Assembly: GCF_002009015.1 (NCBI RefSeq)
Contig: NZ_LZDE01000325.1
Coordinates: 1-43,938 of the forward strand
Origin: Microbulbifer mangrovi
Lineage (GTDB): Bacteria; Pseudomonadota; Gammaproteobacteria; Pseudomonadales; Cellvibrionaceae
Length of the DNA: 43,938 nucleotides
Reading direction: 5' to 3'
Shown here: piece after piece, positions 7,254 through 16,008 of the stretch
How positions within the stretch are numbered: position 1 is the stretch's first letter
How the letters are laid out: each line of letters opens with the position of its first letter
Translations under genes and position numbers: made by a program
Notes under the pieces: model-generated
Database searches by the model: none
What the model was told of the DNA's origin: nothing
What the model saw: only the letters and a program-made list of their open reading frames with translations

Positions 7254-9293
7254 ATGGTTCGTTTGAAAGCGAAGGGCAAAGGCTTGCCTGCAGTTTTATT
7301 GGCGCTTTCGGCACTGGCTTCGGCCGGTGTCAGCGCTAACGAAGAATTACCACTTCTGGATCAGCAAACGGTCCGTTCCCCACTTTCCGCGGGCTGTGCA
7401 GGGCAGCCAGATAGCACGCCGATTCCGCTGGATCCGCGTACGCTGGTCGTGCCGGGCGTGAATAATCCCGACTCTGCGGTACAGTTCAATGCATTCTGGG
7501 TGGACTTGCATAATCCGCCGGAGCCTTTTATTCAGGATCCGCAAAAGTTACCCCCCAACCCGACGACCTGTGGCGAGTTTCGCGCGAGTGTCGAGCGGGG
7601 TAAGTACAACCTGGAAAGTCGTGACTATTTCCAGTTTTTCAGTACGTCCACCGCATATTACAAGCTGTATAAAATCTGGGGTTATCTGCTGCGCCCCTCG
7701 GACTTCGATGAGCAGGTGCGGAAGCGTTATGGCCTGACCAAGGCGCCGTTTAACAATCCCTACCCGTATCCCTGGGAAAACCCCAAGTGGACCAATGGCG
7801 GTAGTGGCCAGCTCCCTCTCGGCCTGGTCCAGGTAAAGGATGAAAACGGCCAGTACACCGGGATGATTGCCTCGTCCTGTTCCGGTTGTCACGATTCCAA
7901 AATCGGTGATGACGGCGAGTCCTATTTCCACTGGGGGCGCGCAAATGGCAGTATCGATGCCGGCCTGATCCAGTCCGACCTGTTCCGCGCCAATGTCTTT
8001 ACCGAGCCGTTGCAGCTGGCTCCTATCCCCTGGAGTGTAAACCGCGGGAATACCGATGCCATCGGTATCATCGACTATCTACCCGCGTTGTTCGATATGG
8101 ACACCATGATGCTTGCACCGAGCCTGCTGGAGTACTTTCCAAGTCATGCGGGTGGTCAGAGCAAGGCGCCACACTGGTATCACCGGGCATTCAAGACTCG
8201 TCAGTTCTGGGATGGCGCACTGACTTCCGACAATGTCCGGTCGGAAGCTGCGTTCGGTATGGCAAACCTGACTCGCAATGCGGAAGAGCGTCGCGCGCTG
8301 ACACCAGAGTTCGAGGACATTGATAATTTCCTGATCTCCATGTCTCCCCCCACATATCCCGGTCAGATTGATGTCGATCTGGCGGAGCAGGGAGCGGTAA
8401 TTTTCCACGAGCGGGATTTGTGGGCCGATGGTGCCAACGCGGATATTCCCAAGACCCCGGGTAACGGTTCCTGTGCCAGCTGCCACGGTGTTTATTCACC
8501 CCGTCACGCTGCAGACACCAACTATCTGCCGGATCCACGCCTGAAAGGTGTTTCTGGTGTGATTACTCCACTTGAAACCATTGGCACCGATCCTCAGCGT
8601 GCCCTGCTGATGGAAGATGAGAGAAAGCGTCGTGCGTGGAATACCTCTTTCTTCGCATATAACGATCTCAGCCCCGACCACACCGGATTCGTAGACAGTC
8701 TGATTGTCAGTGAGCTGAATCGCGTTCCGCGTTCTCAGTATGACCGCGGTGAGGGACCAGTGTTCTCACCGCTGGGACCCAATGAGTGGATTGATCCATT
8801 CGGCTACATCGCACCACCGTTGTACGGTGTGTGGGGCGGCGCTCCGTACTTCCACAACGGCAGTGTGCCGGATATGTGGGGCGTCCTGAAGCCGTCGTCT
8901 CGGGTAAGAATCTGGAAGCGTTATCAGACCGAGCCGGGTGACTTTGGCAAGAACCGCGGTCTGGATATGTCATTCGCGGCGTTCGATTGGGAAAAAATGG
9001 GTTGGAAGCACGAAGCGCTGGAGTGCAGCAATAACCTGCTGACGTCACCGTTCCTGCCGTGTACCAATGATATGGCGACACCGGATATTCTGTTTGCCAA
9101 CGTCGCTAATAAAGTGGCGGAATTCAACTCTCTGGCTTATCAGACACCGCCACCGATTACCGATAAACAAATCAAGTCGCGGATGATCTTCAACAGTTAC
9201 CTGTACAGTATGGGCAACCAGGGGCACGAATTTACCAAGTCCCTTACTGATGAAGAGCGTTATGCACTGATTGAGTATATGAAAACGCTTTAA
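7254..9293 (+). CDS. roxA: RoxA-like dihaem c-type rubber oxygenase family protein
   Basis: The 679-residue protein has a Sec signal peptide (about residues 1-28, ending ASAGVSA) and two haem c motifs, CSGCH at 209-213 and CASCH at 407-411. From memory, Xanthomonas sp. 35Y RoxA has CSACH at 191-195 and CASCH at 390-394, and key residues W302 and F317. With the 17-residue offset these fall exactly on W319 (KTRQFWDG) and F334 (SEAAFGM) here. Overall length is also the same. RoxA is a secreted or periplasmic dioxygenase that cleaves double bonds of cis-1,4-polyisoprene to oligo-isoprenoid keto-aldehydes. Function on rubber itself is inferred; a related polyene substrate is possible. A Rho-independent terminator follows, and the AraC-type gene is convergent. 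Covalent haem attachment would use the Ccm system encoded at 36.5-42.1 kb. Confidence 0.88.
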   Translation: MVRLKAKGKGLPAVLLALSALASAGVSANEELPLLDQQTVRSPLSAGCAGQPDSTPIPLDPRTLVVPGVNNPDSAVQFNAFWVDLHNPPEPFIQDPQKLPPNPTTCGEFRASVERGKYNLESRDYFQFFSTSTAYYKLYKIWGYLLRPSDFDEQVRKRYGLTKAPFNNPYPYPWENPKWTNGGSGQLPLGLVQVKDENGQYTGMIASSCSGCHDSKIGDDGESYFHWGRANGSIDAGLIQSDLFRANVFTEPLQLAPIPWSVNRGNTDAIGIIDYLPALFDMDTMMLAPSLLEYFPSHAGGQSKAPHWYHRAFKTRQFWDGALTSDNVRSEAAFGMANLTRNAEERRALTPEFEDIDNFLISMSPPTYPGQIDVDLAEQGAVIFHERDLWADGANADIPKTPGNGSCASCHGVYSPRHAADTNYLPDPRLKGVSGVITPLETIGTDPQRALLMEDERKRRAWNTSFFAYNDLSPDHTGFVDSLIVSELNRVPRSQYDRGEGPVFSPLGPNEWIDPFGYIAPPLYGVWGGAPYFHNGSVPDMWGVLKPSSRVRIWKRYQTEPGDFGKNRGLDMSFAAFDWEKMGWKHEALECSNNLLTSPFLPCTNDMATPDILFANVANKVAEFNSLAYQTPPPITDKQIKSRMIFNSYLYSMGNQGHEFTKSLTDEERYALIEYMKTL

Positions 9294-9327
9294 TCTCCTT
9301 GCACCGATAGTCGTTATTGTGGATCTT

Positions 9328-9355
9328 GGCCGCGGCACTCAGCGCGGCCTTTTTT
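9328..9355 (+). terminator. Rho-independent terminator of the RoxA-like gene
   Basis: The stem GGCCGCG / CGCGGCC (9328-9334 and 9343-9349) is followed directly by six T residues. It lies 35 bases after the stop codon, between two convergent genes. Confidence 0.85.
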
Positions 9356-9361
9356 ATGGCT

Positions 9362-10366
9362 TTAGTAGTATTTCTTGCGGTACGCGTGGGGCGTGAAATC
9401 GGTCCACTTACGGAATGCTCGGATAAAGGTGCCCGATTCCGCAAAACCGGTAAGAAACGCAACCTGTTCTACTGACATCTCCGGGTTGGCCAGATGTTGC
9501 ATGGCGACATCGCGCCGCAGTTGTTCTTTGAGCTCGCTATAGCCAATACCCTCGTCACTGAGCTGTTTACGCAGCTGCTTGGGGCTGGTGCCCAGTGCGC
9601 TGGCAACTTCCACCAGGGTAGGCATTTCGATCATATTCTGGCGCAGCAGTGAACGGGTGCGGCCGATCCAGCTTTGCAGGTTGTAATTGCTGAGTAGCAG
9701 GTTACGTTGCGGGTTGCGCAGGAAAAGCTCCAGGGTTTCCTGGGTCTGGCGCACGGGCTTTTGCAGCAGATCCCGGTTGAAGTGCAGTTCGCAATGGCCA
9801 GCAGCAAAGGTGACGGGGGCTCCGAGGAATATTGCGCGATATTCCCGGGCATGTGCCGGGGCGGCGTAGTTGAGATTAACCTGATTAATTCTCAGGTTGT
9901 GGCGGGTCAGCCAGGAAGCAAATCGGTGCAGCCCGAACATCACCATTTCGAAAACGTAAGGCTCCGGTTGTGTTTGTCCCTCCCATAGGGAAAAGCGCAG
10001 GATTGCGCTGTCGCCGTCGAGGAACATCTGTGGCCGCAAACCCCGTTCAATCATCGCGTAAAAATGGCAATAGCGTTTGAGCGCCTGACCGAGATTGCGT
10101 GTGTGGAGCATCCAGTGAGAAAGCGCTGCGCCGGTGCCGAGTTTCATTGTTGTGCGTGTATAGCCCAGCATTTCGTCCCCCATTTCCCGCATCGCGAGCG
10201 TCTGTAGATCGGCGTACTGACGCGCACTGACGCGGGCGGATTCGTCCTGCAAGATTTTCGGTGGCACGGCACATCGCTGCAGTAGCTTTTCCACGTTGAG
10301 TCCGTGATCTGGGGCGTAGCGTAACACCGCGTGTAGAAATGAAACCGGTATCGAGAAGTCCTGCAT
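9362..10366 (-). CDS. AraC-family transcriptional regulator with AraC_N-type ligand domain (OruR-like)
   Basis: The 334-residue protein has an N-terminal Arabinose_bd/AraC_N-type domain (FLHAVLRYAPDHGLNVEKLLQRCAVPPKIL to about residue 200) and a C-terminal double helix-turn-helix (LVEVASALGTSPKQLRKQLSDEGIGYSELK, then VEQVAFLTGFAESGTFIRAFRKWTDFTPHAYRKKYY). The family activates nearby catabolic genes in response to a small molecule. The start at 10366 is preferred: an AAAGGGGGG ribosome-binding site lies seven bases upstream, while the upstream in-frame start at 10411 has none. The gene sits between the convergent RoxA-like gene and the divergent thiolase operon, so it probably regulates one or both. 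Ligand unknown; a cleavage product or acyl-CoA is a reasonable guess. Confidence 0.9.
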   Translation of the reverse strand: MQDFSIPVSFLHAVLRYAPDHGLNVEKLLQRCAVPPKILQDESARVSARQYADLQTLAMREMGDEMLGYTRTTMKLGTGAALSHWMLHTRNLGQALKRYCHFYAMIERGLRPQMFLDGDSAILRFSLWEGQTQPEPYVFEMVMFGLHRFASWLTRHNLRINQVNLNYAAPAHAREYRAIFLGAPVTFAAGHCELHFNRDLLQKPVRQTQETLELFLRNPQRNLLLSNYNLQSWIGRTRSLLRQNMIEMPTLVEVASALGTSPKQLRKQLSDEGIGYSELKEQLRRDVAMQHLANPEMSVEQVAFLTGFAESGTFIRAFRKWTDFTPHAYRKKYY

Positions 10367-10609
10367 GATATCCCCCCTTTGATAGACCTCCATTCTCACC
10401 GGTGGGAACAAAATGTCAATTTATGGGTTTGGATGTTCTTGTTGGAGGTGGTTTCGGCGCTCCATAATGCATAAAAGGTTGATAATTTGGTGTGTGTCGG
10501 CTTCCGCGCTCAGTACCCTTGGAAAGTCGGCAGGCGCCTTTTAATAGCAGTTTGGGATGTAGTTCCAGATCAACTTTTAGAACAACTTTCAAAACAACGG
10601 GAATCAGCG

Positions 10610-11818
10610 ATGACTCATACCGCTTATATCTACGACGCGATCCGTACCCCCCGCGGTAAGGGCAAGAAAGATGGCTCACTGCACGAGGTGAAACCCGTAG
10701 CTCTGGGCGCAGGATTGCTGCGGGAGCTTCAATCCCGCTTCGACCTCGACACCACTCAGGTTGATGACGTGGTGATGGGTTGCGTTTCTCCGGTAGGGGA
10801 GCAGGGTGGTGATATTGCAAAAACCATCGTGCAGTTTGCAGATTGGGACGAAAGTGTTGCTGGCGTACAGCTGGATCGTTTCTGTGCGTCTGGCCTTGAA
10901 GCGGTCAATATTGCCGCAATGAAAATTGCCTCTGGCTGGGAAGAACTTGTGGTCGCCGGCGGTGTCGAGTCCATGTCCCGCGTACCTATGGGGGTCGCCG
11001 GCGGTGCCTGGTTGAACGATCCTGAAGTGAATGTGCACGACGGCGCAGTTCCCCAGGGCATCGGTGCCGATACCATCGCTACCATCGAAGGTTGGGACCG
11101 CGAAGCGGTCGATCAATACGCTCTTGCATCGCAACAGCGTGCCGCAAAAGCGCAGAGCGAAGGATATTTCGATCGCTCCGTAGTCCCGGTGAAAGACCTG
11201 AACGGCATGACCGTGCTCGCCAAAGATGAGTTCATCAAACCAAACACCACGCTGGAAGTCCTCGGTCAACTCAAGGCCTCCTTCGCACCCATGGGGAGTA
11301 TCGGGTTTGATGATCTGATGCTGCGCAAGTATCCCCATCTGCCGGCCATCAATCATGTACACACCCCGGGTAACTCCTCGGGCATCGTAGACGGCGCTTC
11401 TGCAGTACTGATCGGTAGTGAAAAAGTCGGTAAAGACCTTGGTCTTACCCCGCGCGGACGCATCGTGGCAACGGCTGTACTGGCAACCGACCCCACCATC
11501 ATGCTGGTCGGACCCGGTCCGGCGGCAAAGAAAGCGCTGGCAAAAGCGGGTATGACCACTGCAGACATCGATCTGTTTGAAATCAATGAAGCATTTGCGG
11601 CCGTGGCGCTGCGTTTTATGAAAGACCTGGATATCTCCCACGAAATTACCAACGTAAACGGCGGCGCAATCGCGATGGGGCACCCACTGGGTGCTACCGG
11701 TGCCATGTTAGTCGGCACCATGCTCGATGAACTCGAGCGCCGTAATTTGAAGCGCGGTCTGGTAGCGCTGTGTGTCGGTGGCGGCCAGGGGATTGCCACC
11801 ATCATTGAGCGGGTATAA
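10610..11818 (+). CDS. Thiolase (acetyl-CoA acyltransferase, FadA-like)
   Basis: The 402-residue protein is a complete thiolase. The nucleophile Cys92 lies in [12 protein letters not shown], the catalytic His358 in [15 protein letters not shown], and the second Cys388 in ALCVGGGQG. It cleaves 3-ketoacyl-CoA with CoA to acetyl-CoA, or to propionyl-CoA when the substrate carries a 2-methyl group. The start [16 protein letters not shown] matches the family N terminus, so ATG 10610 is preferred over an upstream in-frame start at 10487 that would add 41 unlike residues. It is followed 58 bases later by a FadB-like gene, so the pair forms a fadAB-like beta-oxidation module, here in the order thiolase then multifunctional protein. 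Confidence 0.95.
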   Translation: MTHTAYIYDAIRTPRGKGKKDGSLHEVKPVALGAGLLRELQSRFDLDTTQVDDVVMGCVSPVGEQGGDIAKTIVQFADWDESVAGVQLDRFCASGLEAVNIAAMKIASGWEELVVAGGVESMSRVPMGVAGGAWLNDPEVNVHDGAVPQGIGADTIATIEGWDREAVDQYALASQQRAAKAQSEGYFDRSVVPVKDLNGMTVLAKDEFIKPNTTLEVLGQLKASFAPMGSIGFDDLMLRKYPHLPAINHVHTPGNSSGIVDGASAVLIGSEKVGKDLGLTPRGRIVATAVLATDPTIMLVGPGPAAKKALAKAGMTTADIDLFEINEAFAAVALRFMKDLDISHEITNVNGGAIAMGHPLGATGAMLVGTMLDELERRNLKRGLVALCVGGGQGIATIIERV

Positions 11819-11876
11819 CGCGCATTTAGCGCGAACCACCAAGTGAACAACAGGTATTCAGAACAGGGCTAGAATA

Positions 11877-14030
11877 ATGGCTGAGAAATATAGCGGATTC
11901 ATTTACGAAAAAGACGGCAAGGGTATCGTGACCATTACCATGGATATGGATGGTCCGGTTAATGCGATGAATGAACAGTACCGGGCGGCAATGGCGGAAA
12001 CGCTCGACCGTCTGGAAAAAGAAACCGGACTTGCCGGTGTGGTATTTGCCTCAGGGAAAAATACGTTTTTCGCCGGCGGTGACCTGAAGGCGCTTTCCAG
12101 TGTTGCACCGGGTGGTGAGCCAGAGCAGTTCGAGATGATCGAGTCGGGTGTCAAAGCACCCCTGCGTCGCCTTGAAAAACTTCCGGTGCCGGTAGTCGCA
12201 GTAATTAATGGTGCTGCCCTGGGCGGCGGTCTCGAGATCTGTCTGGCGTGTAATCACCGCATTGCATGGAACTCTCCCAAGGTCTCCATCGGCCTGCCAG
12301 AAGTCACCCTGGGACTGTTGCCTGGGGGCGGTGGTGTGGTGCGCAGTATCCATATGCTGGGTCTGGAAAAAGCACTGCCGATCTTGCTGGAAGGTAAGCA
12401 CATGAAGGCCCGTGACGCACACGCTGCGGGTCTCGTGGATCAGCTGATTGAAGTAACCGAGGATCTGGTCAGCGCAGCGAAAAAGTGGATCGCGGAAAAC
12501 CCCGATTCAGCGCTGCAGCCCTGGGACAAGAAAGGCCATAAGGTGCCGGGCGGTGATATCTGGAGCCCCAAGGTTAACACTATTCTTTCCAGTGCCCCGG
12601 CGATGCTATTCAAGAAGACCCGCGGCCTGTTGCCGGCGCCAGAAAAAATTCTGGACGTTGCTGCACAAGCAGTCACTGTCGATATTGATACTGCACTGCG
12701 TTACGAGTCACGCGCGTTGGCATACCTGATTACCACGCCCCAGGCGGTGAATATGATCACCACCGGCTTCTTCCAGATGAACAGTGTGAAGAGTGGCGCG
12801 AGTCGCCCGAAAGGCATTGAGAAGTCTTCGGTACGCAAGGTCGGCATTCTGGGCGCCGGCATGATGGGGCAGGGCATCGCCTACGCCAGTGCTCGCGTGG
12901 GTATCGAGGTGGTGTTGAAAGACATCAGCATTGAAGCGGCGGAAAAAGGCAAGGCCTATTCCGAAAAGCTGATGGACAAGCGGATACAGAAGAGCCGTGG
13001 TACCGAGGAAGAAAAGCAGCAGCTGCTAGGCCTTATCCACCCTACCGATCGCTATGAAGACCTGAAGGGATGTGACTTGATTGTGGAGGCGGTGTTCGAA
13101 AATATTGAGCTCAAGGCCAAAGTAACCCGGGAAGCGGAACTCTTTCTGGCTGAAGGCGGGGTATTCGGTTCAAACACATCAACTCTGCCGATTACCCAGC
13201 TGGCAGAAGTCAGCAAGAAGCCGGAAAACTTTATCGGTATCCATTTCTTCTCGCCGGTCGACAAGATGCCGCTGGTTGAAATTATCTGTGGCCAGCAGAC
13301 CAGCGATGAGACACTTGCCAAAGCATTCGACTATGCCCAGCAGATCCGTAAAACGCCTATCGTGGTAAATGACTCTCTCGGTTTCTTCACCTCGCGAGTA
13401 TTCAGTACTTTCCTCGATGAAGGCGCACGCCTGCTGGTTGAGGGGCTCGACCCGGTACTGATCGATGCCATGGGCAAGCAGGTCGGTATGCCCGTAGGAC
13501 CGCTGACGATTCAGGACGAAGTCAGCCAGGAGCTCACACGCAAGGCTGCAGAAACCCATCGGGAAATGGGTGTGCTCGGCAGTAAGGGGGATAACAGCTG
13601 CAATATCGAAGTCTGTGAGCGGATGATTTCCGAGTTCGGTCGCGGCGGACGTTATCACGGTGGTGGTTACTACGAATATGCGGAAGACGGCAGCAAGGAG
13701 GTTTGGCCAAAACTTTACGAGTTGTATTTCCGCGACGACGTAAATCTTCCCGACGACGATATCAAAGACCGGTTGCTCTTCCGTCAGGTTATCGAAAGCC
13801 TGAAATGTCTACAGGAAGGCGTACTGCCCAGTGTCGCCGACGGCAATGTTGGCTCCCTGCTGGGAATCGGCGCTCCTATGTGGACCGGTGGCTTCATCCA
13901 GTTTGTGAACACCTACAGCCTGCAACGCTTTATTGACCGCGCCAATATGCTAGCGGCGCAATACGGCGATCGATTCCTGCCTCCAGCCATTGTGGCGGAC
14001 ACCCTCGCCAGGGGTGAAACCTTCAAGTGA
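11877..14030 (+). CDS. FadB/FadJ-like bifunctional enoyl-CoA hydratase / 3-hydroxyacyl-CoA dehydrogenase
   Basis: The 717-residue protein has an N-terminal crotonase domain (about 1-200) with the two catalytic Glu residues E120 (GGGLEICLAC) and E142 (GLPEVTLGLLPGGGG). An NAD-binding 3-hydroxyacyl-CoA dehydrogenase domain starts at about residue 318 (VGILGAGMMGQGIA), with catalytic His456 in IHFFSPVDKMPLVE, followed by the C-terminal helical domain. It hydrates 2-enoyl-CoA and oxidises the 3-hydroxyacyl-CoA to the 3-ketoacyl-CoA for the thiolase upstream. The length and the tandem HAD C-terminal halves match FadJ-type proteins. It is probably cotranscribed with the thiolase and, 11 bases on, with the next acyl-CoA dehydrogenase. 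Confidence 0.95.
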   Translation: MAEKYSGFIYEKDGKGIVTITMDMDGPVNAMNEQYRAAMAETLDRLEKETGLAGVVFASGKNTFFAGGDLKALSSVAPGGEPEQFEMIESGVKAPLRRLEKLPVPVVAVINGAALGGGLEICLACNHRIAWNSPKVSIGLPEVTLGLLPGGGGVVRSIHMLGLEKALPILLEGKHMKARDAHAAGLVDQLIEVTEDLVSAAKKWIAENPDSALQPWDKKGHKVPGGDIWSPKVNTILSSAPAMLFKKTRGLLPAPEKILDVAAQAVTVDIDTALRYESRALAYLITTPQAVNMITTGFFQMNSVKSGASRPKGIEKSSVRKVGILGAGMMGQGIAYASARVGIEVVLKDISIEAAEKGKAYSEKLMDKRIQKSRGTEEEKQQLLGLIHPTDRYEDLKGCDLIVEAVFENIELKAKVTREAELFLAEGGVFGSNTSTLPITQLAEVSKKPENFIGIHFFSPVDKMPLVEIICGQQTSDETLAKAFDYAQQIRKTPIVVNDSLGFFTSRVFSTFLDEGARLLVEGLDPVLIDAMGKQVGMPVGPLTIQDEVSQELTRKAAETHREMGVLGSKGDNSCNIEVCERMISEFGRGGRYHGGGYYEYAEDGSKEVWPKLYELYFRDDVNLPDDDIKDRLLFRQVIESLKCLQEGVLPSVADGNVGSLLGIGAPMWTGGFIQFVNTYSLQRFIDRANMLAAQYGDRFLPPAIVADTLARGETFK

Positions 14031-14040
14031 GGGTGGGCTG

Positions 14041-15213
14041 ATGCTGAAAAGAGATTTCACCGAAGAGCAGGTGATGTTCCGGGATGCCTACCGGAAGTTC
14101 CTGCAAGCGGAAATCGTGCCCTATATGGAAGGCTGGCGACAGGCGGGTATCGTCGATCGCCAGGCGTTCCGCAAGGCAGGTGAAATGGGGTTTCTGATGG
14201 TATGGCCGGATGAAGCCTACGGAGGTCTTGGAGATGATGATTTTCGTTTTGAACAGATCATTATCGAGGAAAACCAGTACGCCCTGACCGGGGACTGGTA
14301 CACCACCCTGCACAGCCGTCTGGTCGGCCCTTACCTGACGCGGTTTGGTTCCCCGGAGCAGTTGCAGCGTTTCCTTCCCGGGTGCGTCAGCGGGGATACC
14401 ATTCTCGCCATCGCGATGACGGAGCCAGATGCCGGCAGCGACCTTGCAGGGATGCGCGCGACAGCCATCGACCAGGGGGATCACTTCCTGCTGAACGGCA
14501 GCAAGACCTTTATCTCCAATGGCATCAATGCAGACCTCATTATTGTTGCCGCGAAGACAGATCCGGTGAACAACCCGCGCCAGATAGGTCTTTTCCTGGT
14601 AGAGCGTGGCATGGAAGGGTTCGAGCGCGGCCGTAACCTGAAGAAAATGGGCAAGAAAGCCCAGGATACCGCGGAGTTGTTTTTCAACAATGTGCGTATC
14701 CCCGAGGGAAATGTCCTCGGTGATCCAGCAAAAGGTTTTTCCTATCTGATGGAAGCGCTCGCTGAGGAGCGACTGATTGCCGCAGCGGAGTTTATTGCTG
14801 CGGCACAGAAAGCATTCGATGTGACACTGGATTTTGTGCGCGAGCGCAAAATGTTCGGCCGCACGCTGGCCGACTTTCAGAATACCCAGTTCAATCTTGC
14901 TGAATTACGTGCGGAGCTGGATATGCAGCAGGTGTTTATCGATCAGTGTGTCGCCGCCGTGAACCAGGGTACTTTGACCGCAATCGACGCGGCCAAGGCA
15001 AAACTGGTAACCAGTGAACTCCTGTGCCGGGTAGTGGATGAGGGGGTGCAGTTGCACGGCGGCTCCGGGTATATGGATGAGTACCCCATTTCGCGGATGT
15101 ACACCGATGCGCGCATTACCCGCATCTATGCCGGAACCTCGGAGGTGATGAAACTCCTGATCAGTCGGGACTTCCTGCGTGACGATTACGAAAAATTTAT
15201 CGACCGAATTTAG
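14041..15213 (+). CDS. Acyl-CoA dehydrogenase
   Basis: The 390-residue protein starts at MLKRDFTEEQVMFRDAYRKF, with a GAGGGTGGG ribosome-binding site between the preceding stop and this ATG; an earlier in-frame start at 13990 would run into the FadB-like gene. It shows MTEPDAGSDLAGM, the FISNG strand, RKMFGRTLADFQNTQF and LHGGSGYMDEYPISRMYTDARITRIYAGTSEVMK. Ala occupies the place of the medium-chain catalytic Glu (YAGTSEVM), as in isovaleryl- and long-chain-type enzymes, which suggests a branched or long acyl-CoA. It resembles the dehydrogenase at 2394-3536 closely enough to be a paralogue with a related substrate. FAD-dependent, electrons to ETF. Confidence 0.93.
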   Translation: MLKRDFTEEQVMFRDAYRKFLQAEIVPYMEGWRQAGIVDRQAFRKAGEMGFLMVWPDEAYGGLGDDDFRFEQIIIEENQYALTGDWYTTLHSRLVGPYLTRFGSPEQLQRFLPGCVSGDTILAIAMTEPDAGSDLAGMRATAIDQGDHFLLNGSKTFISNGINADLIIVAAKTDPVNNPRQIGLFLVERGMEGFERGRNLKKMGKKAQDTAELFFNNVRIPEGNVLGDPAKGFSYLMEALAEERLIAAAEFIAAAQKAFDVTLDFVRERKMFGRTLADFQNTQFNLAELRAELDMQQVFIDQCVAAVNQGTLTAIDAAKAKLVTSELLCRVVDEGVQLHGGSGYMDEYPISRMYTDARITRIYAGTSEVMKLLISRDFLRDDYEKFIDRI

Positions 15214-15225
15214 CGGAGAGGAAAC

Positions 15226-15996
15226 ATGGATATCAAGGGAAAAACAGCGATCGTAACCGGCGGCGCTTCAGGTCTCGGCAAGGCCACTGTTGAACGCTAT
15301 ATCGCAGACGGTGCCAATGTGGCGATCTTTGATCTGGATGAGAAGAATGGCCTGGCACTGGCCGAAGAGCTTGGAGTACGCGCAATTTTCTGCAAGGTCA
15401 ACGTGGCAGATGAAGAGTCTGCTGCGGCCGGAATCACCCGGGTAATTGAAACCTTCGGTGCGCTGCACATCATCAATAATTACGCGGGTATCGGCTCTGC
15501 GTGCAAGACCTTTGGCAAGAATGGCCCGCATCCACTGGATGTGTACATGAAAGTGGTGATGGTGAATCAGGTGGGTACCTTCAATATGGCGCGACTGGCA
15601 GCGGAGCGGATGGCTGCCAATGAACCAGTCAATGAGGACGGTGTGCGGGGAGTGATCATCAATACCGCGTCGGTGGCGGCCTATGAGGGCCAGATAGGCC
15701 AGGTGGCCTACAGCGCGACCAAGGGGGCTGTGGTGGGGATGACCTTGCCGATGGCGCGTGAGCTCGCCAGCTACGGAATCCGTGTAAATACCATTGTGCC
15801 CGGGCTTATTCACACCCCGCTGTTTGAGACGGTAGAAGAGTCTTACTACAAGTCTCTTGAAGCCTCCACGGTATTCCCCCAGCGTCTGGGCAAGACCAGT
15901 GAGATCGCCTCGCTGGCAGCCCATATCGTGGAAAACGATTATATCAATGGCGAATGTATCCGCATGGATGCCGGCATCCGCATGCAACCCCGTTAA
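15226..15996 (+). CDS. SDR dehydrogenase, HSD17B10-like 3-hydroxy-2-methylacyl-CoA dehydrogenase
   Basis: The 256-residue classical SDR has the cofactor motif TGGASGLG near residue 12 and the catalytic Y162-xxx-K166 (YSATKGAVVG). Its C-terminal half (INTASVAAYEGQIGQVAYS, GMTLPMARELASYGIRVNTIVPGLIHTPLF, and ending in GIRMQP) closely matches human HSD17B10, which oxidises 2-methyl-3-hydroxybutyryl-CoA. One oddity is NNYAG in place of NNAG. The neighbour is alpha-methylacyl-CoA racemase, again a methyl-branch enzyme, which supports a role in oxidising 2-methyl-3-hydroxyacyl-CoA in branched-chain beta-oxidation. A GGAGAGG RBS lies before the ATG, 12 bases after the acyl-CoA dehydrogenase stop. 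Confidence 0.92.
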   Translation: MDIKGKTAIVTGGASGLGKATVERYIADGANVAIFDLDEKNGLALAEELGVRAIFCKVNVADEESAAAGITRVIETFGALHIINNYAGIGSACKTFGKNGPHPLDVYMKVVMVNQVGTFNMARLAAERMAANEPVNEDGVRGVIINTASVAAYEGQIGQVAYSATKGAVVGMTLPMARELASYGIRVNTIVPGLIHTPLFETVEESYYKSLEASTVFPQRLGKTSEIASLAAHIVENDYINGECIRMDAGIRMQPR

Positions 15997-16008
15997 CTGG
16001 AGGCGATC

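Noticed and set aside
10676-11683. Long open frame (335 codons) on the minus strand inside the thiolase gene
   Set aside because: Antisense to a well-supported thiolase; Cys- and His-rich shadow translation without family features.
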